From UBA1876 sp964515395 (GTDB lineage: Bacteria; Synergistota; Synergistia; Synergistales; Thermovirgaceae): a DNA stretch of 10,684 bases. The stretch lies in NCBI GenBank assembly GCA_964515395.1, contig CAZERC010000042.1:1-10684 (forward strand), written 5' to 3'. Below, piece by piece: positions 5,507-10,684 of this stretch. Each line of letters begins with the position of its first letter. Position 1 is the stretch's first letter. Both the position numbers and the translations under genes were made by a program. The notes beneath the pieces are model-generated. The model had not been told where the DNA came from. It did no database searches and saw only the letters and a list, made by a program, of their open reading frames with translations.

Positions 5507-6759
5507 CTGAAGTAGACGTAGATCGTGGAGACGGCCAGAGTTGCCGTCATGACCGTCATGCCCCTGACCAAAAATTTCCTGAAATTGATCTTGACTCCTG
5601 ATTTGCCTGCGATGCCTGCCATGACGAGGTTCGCCGAGGCTCCCACGAGGGTTCCGTTGCCGCCGAGGCAGGCCCCCAGGGCCAGCGACCACCAGAGCGG
5701 CGTTGCATCGAATCCGCCGATCTGTGCCACTTCACGTACGAGGGGGATGACGGCCGCTGTGTAGGGGACGTTGTCGATGACCGCCGAGATGCCTCCCGAC
5801 GCCCAGATCAAAAGCATGGAGAGGATCCTGAAGTGGTCCCCCACGACGGCGAACATGTTTTGAGCAAGCATATGGATGACTCCCAGGTGCTCGAGAGTAC
5901 CCACCAGCATGAAGAGGGTGGAAAAGAAAAGAATCGTGACCCAGTCCACGTGATGAAGGACATCCTCCACATCCACGGGACAGACGATGAGCCCCAGCGT
6001 CGCGCCGGCGAGTGCTACCGTGGCGGCCTCAAGGTGGAGCCTCCCGTGCAGGAGGAAGCCCGCGAGCACCAGGGCCAGGACAAAAAGCACCCTGATCGTC
6101 AACGACTTGTCGGCCGGTTTCCTGGGTTCCCTGAAGCTCCACTCCCCTTCAGGGGCCCCGCGCAGTTTCTTCCCGTACCAGATGTAAAGAAGGACAAAGA
6201 GGACGGCCAAAGAAAGGATGACAGGCGGTCCGAGGTTGATGAGGAACTCGTTGAAGGTGAAGCCTGCCGCCGAGCCGATCAGCAGGTTCGGGGGGTCGCC
6301 GATGAGCGTAGCCGTTCCACCTATGTTGGAGGCAAAGATCTCGGCATAGAGAAAGGGCATGGGGCTTATTTCAAGGACATCGGCCACGGCCATGGCGATG
6401 GGACCGATCAGGAGAATGGTGGTGACGTTGTCGATGAAGGCTGAGGCCGCCGCCGTCAGGCCGGACAGAAAGAGCAGAAGTACCCAGGCGTTGCCCTTGC
6501 TGTACCTGACCGCTTCAGAGGCGACGTATTCTATGAGTCCCGTTTTCATCACAATCCCGACGAGAATCATCATTCCCAGAAGAAGCCCTATGGTGTTGAA
6601 ATCGATGTATGTGAAGATCTCCTCCTGCCGGATGACGTGAAAGAGCAGGACGAGGGAAAACCCCAGAAAAACCGCCTTCAGACGGTGCATTCGTTCCGTG
6701 ATGATAAAGCCGTAGGTAAGGACGAAGATTCCGACGCCCAGCCACTGAGCTGTAGTCAT
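5491..6759 (-). CDS. SLC13/ArsB-NhaD-type membrane transporter
   Basis: The 422-residue protein is almost entirely hydrophobic helices, with a polar cytoplasmic-type stretch near 196-220 separating two halves. The halves carry matching re-entrant signatures: SAFIDNVTT (106-114) and SAVIDNVPY (325-333), and GGTATLIGDPPNLLIG (147-162) and GGNGTLVGASANLVMAG (366-382). This duplicated FIDN/GDPPN pattern is typical of the ion transporter superfamily that includes ArsB, NhaD, CitM and SLC13 dicarboxylate or sulfate carriers. The substrate cannot be read from the sequence, and a Na+- or H+-coupled anion carrier or Na+/H+ antiporter are both possible. The ATG at 6759 has GGAGAT 8 nt upstream. An overlapping ATG (6768) lies in another frame. 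It converges on the cysteine operon, so any link to sulfur is unproven. Confidence 0.9.
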   Translation of the reverse strand: MTTAQWLGVGIFVLTYGFIITERMHRLKAVFLGFSLVLLFHVIRQEEIFTYIDFNTIGLLLGMMILVGIVMKTGLIEYVASEAVRYSKGNAWVLLLFLSGLTAAASAFIDNVTTILLIGPIAMAVADVLEISPMPFLYAEIFASNIGGTATLIGDPPNLLIGSAAGFTFNEFLINLGPPVILSLAVLFVLLYIWYGKKLRGAPEGEWSFREPRKPADKSLTIRVLFVLALVLAGFLLHGRLHLEAATVALAGATLGLIVCPVDVEDVLHHVDWVTILFFSTLFMLVGTLEHLGVIHMLAQNMFAVVGDHFRILSMLLIWASGGISAVIDNVPYTAAVIPLVREVAQIGGFDATPLWWSLALGACLGGNGTLVGASANLVMAGIAGKSGVKINFRKFLVRGMTVMTATLAVSTIYVYFRYLML

Positions 6760-6800
6760 ATATATTCATCTCCAACTGCGGATGTCGACGACGAAAACAG

Positions 6801-6828
6801 ATACTACTCCTTTTCCGGAATTTTGCAA
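6801..6828 (-). promoter_or_regulatory. Weak candidate promoter of the transporter gene
   Basis: On the minus strand TTGCAA (6828-6823) and TAGTAT (6806-6801) are separated by 16 nt. Each matches the sigma70 hexamers at four of six positions. Transcription would start near 6794, about 35 nt before the transporter ATG. This is suggestive only. Confidence 0.3.
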
Positions 6829-6838
6829 GGCGGGGAAG

Positions 6839-6869
6839 ACGCGGCGCTGCCGGTTTCGGCACGCCGCGT
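6839..6869. terminator. GC-rich hairpin after the nuclease-like gene, possible terminator without T-run
   Basis: ACGCGGCG pairs perfectly with CGCCGCGT. After a 1-nt bulge, TGCCG pairs with CGGCA around a 4-nt loop, giving 13 bp in 31 nt. It starts 13 nt downstream of the stop of the minus-strand gene at 6882. No T-run follows on either strand, so it may stabilise a 3' end or act with Rho rather than be a canonical intrinsic terminator. Confidence 0.45.
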
Positions 6870-6881
6870 GCTTGTGTCGGG

Positions 6882-8213
6882 TCAGGCAGGAAGATGGGCC
6901 TTGATGTTGCCCAGGTGCTCCTCGATTTTCGACTGGAGCTTTTCGGTGTTCTTTTCGATGGCGTCGGCGCTGTTACGGATAGTAGTGACTTTGGTAAGGA
7001 TGTCCGAAGCGTACCGGAGCGCGCCCATGATGTTTTCGATCTCGCTGCGAATGTAGTCGGTGTCCACGGCCTGTTCCTCCTCTTCGCGCACCCTGGAGAC
7101 AATCAGGGTCCTGGCGATGCGGTAGGCGGCGTCGAAGAATAGGAGCGGCTTCCCCTTTGCCAGCTGCTCCTCGTCGACGGTGACGATAAAGTCATTCCCG
7201 TATCGGTAAAAATCATTCACTTCGGCTGGTTCCATGCCCTTGGCGAACGCGAAGATGCCGATTTCGGCACCGCGGTTTTTCTTGGCCCTGTCGAGCTCCT
7301 CCAGGGTCTTTTTGAGGGTGTAGCCCGAGGCCTTCTTGGCCTCGAAGACCACGGCCTTTCCCGGCGCGCGGGTGGTCTCCCCCAGGCGCACCACGTAGTC
7401 ACCGACCTTTTCGTAGGCCACAAGCCCCTTTGCCCCGGACGTGTTCTCCGATTCATCTTCAAGGTTCCTGGCGACAGCGGCGAGGTGGTCATAGAGTGCC
7501 GTCTCGAAATCGCGGCCCTTGGCGGTTCCCCGTTCGGCCTCTTCGAGGCGTCCCTTTTCCTTCTCGAGAAGGCTCCTGATCTCGGCGTAATTTTCCGACG
7601 TGGACTTCTGGAGCTTTTCGATCTCCTCCCTGAGGGAACGCTTGAGGCGGCTCAGGGCGCTGGTCTCGTCGTCCAGCGAGAATGATTCAAGAATGCGTCC
7701 GGATCCCTCCCGGAGGATTTCCTCCACCGTCTTTTCGATACGGCTTTGGAGTCCTTCCCTGTTGGAGGGGTCGATTTGCCGCCCCAGGTAGCTGTTAGGG
7801 CCGACCTTTCCGTCGAGGATGTCGCAAAGCCGGCCTTTTTCGGAGTTGAAATAGGTTTCGAGGATCCTCGAAACACTGCCGTTTTCCCCGAAATGCCGCT
7901 CGATGCACAGGGGGACCGATCCGCCCTCGGCGCGAAAGTACTGTTCCAGCTGCTGTTTCAGGTCCTCCCTGAAGGTGGTGATCTTCTCGTCCATTTCCCG
8001 TTCGACCTGGCGGAATTTCTCTTCCACCACGCGCGTATCCAGCGAAGGCGATGCCGACTGGATGGCAATGACCCCCACCTTGAGGGCGTCGAGGGCCTTC
8101 CGGGGGCGCTCTTCCCCTGCAAATTGCTGGAGATATTCGGAAACGATGGTATCCGTCACTTCCAGAGTCAGGGTTATTTTTCCCTTCGATGCTTCCTGTT
8201 CCATTCCGTTCAT
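6882..8213 (-). CDS. Coiled-coil protein with PD-(D/E)XK-like nuclease core (DUF2130-like)
   Basis: The 443-residue protein has an N-terminal globular part (1-60), long charged helices likely to form coiled coils (about 60-95 and 155-232), a compact alpha/beta core (about 232-350) and a C-terminal helical tail (385-440). The core opens with KGRDFE (E237), continues with VGDYVV (D272), then AVVFEAKK (E291, K293) and GIFAFAKG. An E...D...ExK order after a coiled coil is the layout of DUF2130 and related RmuC-like proteins, which have a restriction-endonuclease fold. Nuclease activity is inferred from this motif order. A role in DNA repair or defence is possible but not shown. The ATG at 8213 has GGAGG 7 nt upstream. 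A second ATG (8204) is in frame. The gene directly follows a broken HerA-like fragment. Its product is soluble, with no signal peptide. Confidence 0.85.
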   Translation of the reverse strand: MNGMEQEASKGKITLTLEVTDTIVSEYLQQFAGEERPRKALDALKVGVIAIQSASPSLDTRVVEEKFRQVEREMDEKITTFREDLKQQLEQYFRAEGGSVPLCIERHFGENGSVSRILETYFNSEKGRLCDILDGKVGPNSYLGRQIDPSNREGLQSRIEKTVEEILREGSGRILESFSLDDETSALSRLKRSLREEIEKLQKSTSENYAEIRSLLEKEKGRLEEAERGTAKGRDFETALYDHLAAVARNLEDESENTSGAKGLVAYEKVGDYVVRLGETTRAPGKAVVFEAKKASGYTLKKTLEELDRAKKNRGAEIGIFAFAKGMEPAEVNDFYRYGNDFIVTVDEEQLAKGKPLLFFDAAYRIARTLIVSRVREEEEQAVDTDYIRSEIENIMGALRYASDILTKVTTIRNSADAIEKNTEKLQSKIEEHLGNIKAHLPA

Positions 8214-8291
8214 TCATGCACCTCCGGAGAAAGCGAATTTCCTGTTCCAGTATATCAATAGAGGGGTTCCAGGCCACCAGCGGCGGTGCCT

Positions 8292-8464
8292 TTCCAGAGG
8301 CAGCACGCCGACCTGGGCAAAGGGCGGTTCCGCCAGGGCCGCGATGAGCCCGGACAGGTCGAGGTCAAACCCCTGTTTCCACCGGTCTTCGAGACCATGG
8401 AGATGAGGATGTGCTCCCTGCTCGTGAGGGAGTCGCCGGCTATTCCCAAAATGTGCCCGGTCCT
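8292..8464 (-). pseudogene. Frameshifted fragment resembling a HerA/DUF87-type ATPase
   Basis: On the minus strand one frame reads GHILGIAGDSLTSREHILIS (to about 8400) and the next frame reads LEDRWKQGFDLDL, then SGLIAALAEPPFAQVGVLPLE. Joined, they resemble from memory the segment REHIL.S..L...W..G.DLDL..LI....PPF..VGV.DLE of HerA-like (COG0433, DUF87) ATPases. A single missing base near 8391-8394 would restore the frame. After LPLE the expected continuation is absent, and no Walker motif is present, so only about 57 residues of a much longer gene survive. A 94-codon frame (8498-8214) covers part of this and ends exactly before the ATG of the nuclease-like gene, but it has no Shine-Dalgarno and is probably not a real gene. 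The family match is by pattern memory and not by search. Confidence 0.5.
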
Positions 8465-8568
8465 TCCACTGGAAGCGTCGCGGCACCACCTTTTTCATTG
8501 ACAGACAAGGGAACCGGTTAAAGTATACGCCAGGAAGGCATATCAGGCAGCAAAAACTTCAGTCCCTT

Positions 8569-8593
8569 AAAAAAAGCGGCCCTTTCGGGCCGC
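8569..8593 (-). terminator. Intrinsic terminator of the TPR/exported-protein unit
   Basis: On the minus strand GCGGCCC and GGGCCGC form a perfect 7-bp stem (8576-8593) with a 4-nt loop, followed by seven T (complement of the A-run 8569-8575). It lies 45 nt after the stop codon of the exported-protein gene and ends that transcript before the ATPase fragment. Confidence 0.9.
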
Positions 8594-8637
8594 CTGGGAA
8601 GATTCCGCATCTTTTGACAAAAAGCGTTCCTGCCTGA

Positions 8638-9303
8638 TCAGCTGGATTGGTCCTCCAGGGAGAGCTCTTCCCGGGGCTTTTTCATCTGCCCTCCGTAACG
8701 TTCCAGAAGGGGCAATCCCGTTTCTTCAACGAAATCCTTCAGACATTCCGCCGCAACAAAGGCCGAGCCGTCTTTCCACTTCACCCATACCCATTCTTCC
8801 GGAATATCCGCCGGGACTTTATCGGTAAGAATCCAACCCCGCTCTTTTGCTTCCTCCGGAAGGGGAGGGCCCTTTTCCTCAGGCAGTGAAACCCGCGCAT
8901 CGGGCCAGTACCCGTCGTCCCCCCAGAGATTGGACCGGTTATAGAAACTGACGCCGACTTGCCGGTAGGAAAGTCCGGTAAAGACGTCGGGCAGGGTGTA
9001 CCCTTCGATTTCCAGGTGACCGTGCCTGGCTTCGGACCGCGAACCCTTTGCCGAGTAAGTCACCCAGTGAAACATGCCTTCACAGAGCTCTGCCGGCTCC
9101 TCTTCCCCCTCTTCGTCGCCCGGCTTTCCGGGAAGAGAGAGTTTCCCCTCCTGAATGGTCTTCTCGAGCTCCTGCTCGAGAGCACTGAAATCGTCGCCGG
9201 AAACGGCCGAATCACCCGAAGCCTCAGAAGCCCAGGCACTTGCCGCAAATACCGAGACAATACACAGAACAGTCGCCACAAACAGCAGAACTCCCGATTT
9301 CAT
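8638..9303 (-). CDS. Exported acidic protein of unknown function
   Basis: I do not recognise the family. The 221-residue protein begins with a clear Sec signal peptide: a lysine at residue 2, hydrophobic stretch 4-22 and a likely cut after ASAWA (about 26). The mature part starts with an acidic, Gly/Pro/Glu-rich low-complexity stretch (27-72). A folded-looking part rich in Trp and Tyr follows (about 73-205, for example FHWVTY, SYRQVGVSFYNR and WVWVKWKDGSAFVAAE). The mature protein has only two cysteines (C74 and C187), which could form a disulfide in the periplasm. The lack of a lipobox and of later membrane helices suggests a soluble periplasmic or secreted protein. It starts 6 nt after the stop of the TPR gene, with a Shine-Dalgarno inside that gene's end, so the two are co-expressed and probably act in the same compartment. 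Confidence 0.85.
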   Translation of the reverse strand: MKSGVLLFVATVLCIVSVFAASAWASEASGDSAVSGDDFSALEQELEKTIQEGKLSLPGKPGDEEGEEEPAELCEGMFHWVTYSAKGSRSEARHGHLEIEGYTLPDVFTGLSYRQVGVSFYNRSNLWGDDGYWPDARVSLPEEKGPPLPEEAKERGWILTDKVPADIPEEWVWVKWKDGSAFVAAECLKDFVEETGLPLLERYGGQMKKPREELSLEDQSS

Positions 9304-9309
9304 TGGCTG

Positions 9310-10518
9310 TCACTCCCCCTGTTGGATCAGGCCGTCAAGCTGGTTCGCCATCCTGGGGTTGAGTCCCTCCAGGATTTCCTTCTGTTTTTCCGCAGTTTGC
9401 CTGTCCCCGGAAAGGAGCGCGGCAACTCCGAGTCCGTAACGCGCATCGGCAAAATCGGGGGCAAGCTTTACAGATTCCTCAAAGGCATCGATGGCCTCTG
9501 CAAATCTGTCCAATCCAACCAGTGCGAAACCGAGGCTGTTATACGCCTGGGGTGACGCCGGGTTGATACCCACAGCAGTCTGCGCCGCTTCCAGACCTTC
9601 TTCATAATTCGACATGGATACATGCACCTGGGCAAGATTGTTCCAGGCCGCAAAGGATTGGGGATCGAGTTCTACAGCGCGTTTGAGAGAAGTTACGGCT
9701 TCCGGGTAGTTCCTGTTCCTGATCAGTGCGGTCCCAAGTTGAAGGTGCCCGCTCGGGTTGTCAGGGTTTTCGCTGACATATTCGCGAAATGATTCGATTT
9801 CCTTCTCACGATTTCCGAGCAGTCCCCATGCAAGGCCCAGGTGGAAAAGGGCTTCATGCATTTCGGGATCCAGGGCGAGGGCTTTTTCGTAGGCATTGAC
9901 TGCCTGTTCGTAACTGCCCATCAACGCAAGGGACCGTCCTTCCAGGTAATGAACCTGGGCCGAATCAGGGTTTTTCTCCTTGACCTCCCTGAAGATGCCC
10001 AGGGCCTCTTCGGGTTTTTCCCTTGCCAGAAGGACGTTTCCCAGGTTGATCTTTGCCAGGTTGTATTCGGGATCAACGGAGAGGGCCTCCCTGAACATCT
10101 CCTCCGCCTTCTCCATATTGCCCGTTTTCCACAAGGCGTTGCCCAGATTATTGTACCCGCCCGGGAAGTCGGGTTTGAGGCGGATTACGTTTTCATAATG
10201 GGGGATGGACTCCTCGACCCTGCCAAGGTTTTCGAGCACCACTCCGATGTTGAAATGAATTCCCGCCTGTTCAGGGCGAAGTTCAAGGGCCTGTTCCAAA
10301 AGCTCCAGCGCCTGCTCGTACTCCCCCGCCTTTGCCTTTTTCACACCCTCCTGAATGAGGGGTACCGGGTCTTGTTCCTGATCCTGATCCTGCTCTTGTG
10401 CCTGTGCCTCCACGGCTGCCTCTGATGGCTGGAGGTCTGCGAATCCGCCCATCATCAGGGAAAACACAAGAAAAAGACCGATCACGTACCATGAAGCCGA
10501 AAATCCCTTTTCTCTCAA
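9310..10518 (-). CDS. Exported or membrane-anchored protein with ten TPR repeats
   Basis: The 402-residue protein has a basic N-terminus and a hydrophobic segment (10-27) that is either a signal peptide (possible cut after GGFA, residue 27) or an anchor. A Gln/Asp/Glu-rich linker (36-51, alternating QEQDQDQEQD) leads to exactly ten contiguous 34-residue tetratricopeptide repeats (52-391) with no insertions. Each has the usual pattern with G at position 8 (A in the eighth repeat) and, in most, P at 32. TPR superhelices bind proteins or peptides, and here they should sit in the periplasm or at its membrane face. The start is TTG at 10518, with AAAGGGG about 9 nt upstream. No in-frame ATG is available before the hydrophobic segment, and a stop lies just upstream. 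It is the first gene of a two-gene unit with the exported acidic protein, which may be its client. No enzymatic function is suggested. Confidence 0.9.
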   Translation of the reverse strand: MREKGFSASWYVIGLFLVFSLMMGGFADLQPSEAAVEAQAQEQDQDQEQDPVPLIQEGVKKAKAGEYEQALELLEQALELRPEQAGIHFNIGVVLENLGRVEESIPHYENVIRLKPDFPGGYNNLGNALWKTGNMEKAEEMFREALSVDPEYNLAKINLGNVLLAREKPEEALGIFREVKEKNPDSAQVHYLEGRSLALMGSYEQAVNAYEKALALDPEMHEALFHLGLAWGLLGNREKEIESFREYVSENPDNPSGHLQLGTALIRNRNYPEAVTSLKRAVELDPQSFAAWNNLAQVHVSMSNYEEGLEAAQTAVGINPASPQAYNSLGFALVGLDRFAEAIDAFEESVKLAPDFADARYGLGVAALLSGDRQTAEKQKEILEGLNPRMANQLDGLIQQGE

Positions 10519-10684
10519 ATGAAGCAGCCCCTTTCAGCGCCTGCAGAGCCTTTCCGACACGGCAAATTCCCTTTTTCAGTGATCATACCGGAAGATCCAA
10601 ATTCCCGCCTCCGGCAAATGGCGTAAAGCTCCGAACATCCACCGGGGACACCGGACAGGAGGGATCATCCCGTTGACTCGGACT
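10519..10684. other. Upstream region of the TPR gene, no gene seen
   Basis: These 166 nt up to the right edge hold no ORF with a convincing ribosome binding site on either strand. On the minus strand a TATGAT is present upstream of the TPR gene, but no -35 box lies at a proper distance, so I do not call a promoter. The frames crossing this region on the plus strand are shadows of the TPR gene. Confidence 0.4.

Noticed and set aside
5833..6444. 203-codon frame on the plus strand
   Set aside because: It is antisense to the transporter gene. The charged, His/Gly-rich sequence is what antisense of hydrophobic helices gives.
5491..6759. Transporter as a sulfate or cysteine importer serving the cysteine operon
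   Set aside because: It is on the opposite strand in a separate unit, and its motifs define only the superfamily. Proximity alone does not support the substrate.
7746..8261. 171-codon frame on the plus strand
   Set aside because: It is antisense to the coiled-coil nuclease-like gene, with no ribosome binding site or family pattern.
8255..8498. Intact small genes of 94 or 64 codons before the nuclease-like gene
   Set aside because: Neither has a ribosome binding site, and each carries only part of one ATPase-like segment, which fits a frameshifted remnant better.
10371..10415. Short tandem repeat (CCTGAT/CCTGTG-like units)
   Set aside because: It encodes the Gln/Asp/Glu linker of the TPR protein, is short and imperfect, and needs no other explanation.
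9841..10425. 194-codon frame on the plus strand
   Set aside because: It is antisense to the TPR gene, and its apparent regularity mirrors the TPR repeats.

Overview
The window reads as a bacterial chromosome segment from a GC-rich Gram-negative. The style of its signalling proteins (PAS-rich histidine kinase, Rcp1-type receiver, REC-REC-HD-GYP) and its secreted TPR protein suggest Desulfobacterota or a related phylum. That placement is an inference from gene style, not from a marker gene.

Positions 1-3498 (+) hold a signalling operon: a PAS/PAS histidine kinase cut by the left edge, a stand-alone receiver overlapping it by 4 nt, and a REC-REC-HD-GYP protein whose family degrades cyclic di-GMP. 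Phosphate from the kinase probably sets c-di-GMP breakdown through one or more of the three receivers.

Positions 3495-5485 (+) hold a cysteine operon, cysE (serine acetyltransferase) then a CysK/CysM-type cysteine synthase, behind what appears to be a complete leader-peptide attenuator. A sigma70-like promoter (TTGACC, 17 nt, TACAAT) overlaps the stop codon of the HD-GYP gene. It is followed by a Shine-Dalgarno sequence and a 16-codon leader ORF, MQKWMNILCCCGWKNH, with three consecutive Cys codons. Mutually exclusive hairpins come next, including an 8-bp antiterminator that uses the same bases as an 11-bp intrinsic terminator with a 7-T tract. Stalling at the Cys codons should favour read-through into cysE-cysK. 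This is the most interesting signal in the window.

Positions 5491-8213 (-) hold an SLC13/ArsB-NhaD-type membrane transporter, which meets the cysteine synthase gene tail to tail with a 5-nt gap. Upstream of it lies a coiled-coil protein with a PD-(D/E)XK-like nuclease core resembling DUF2130. Just before that gene sits a frameshifted fragment that looks like a HerA/DUF87-type ATPase (about 8292-8464).

Positions 8569-10518 (-) hold a two-gene unit: a secreted or membrane-anchored protein of exactly ten 34-residue TPRs, then an unrecognised acidic exported protein, ended by a strong intrinsic terminator. Positions 10519-10684 hold no gene that I can support. I found no tRNA, rRNA, CRISPR array or insertion sequence.
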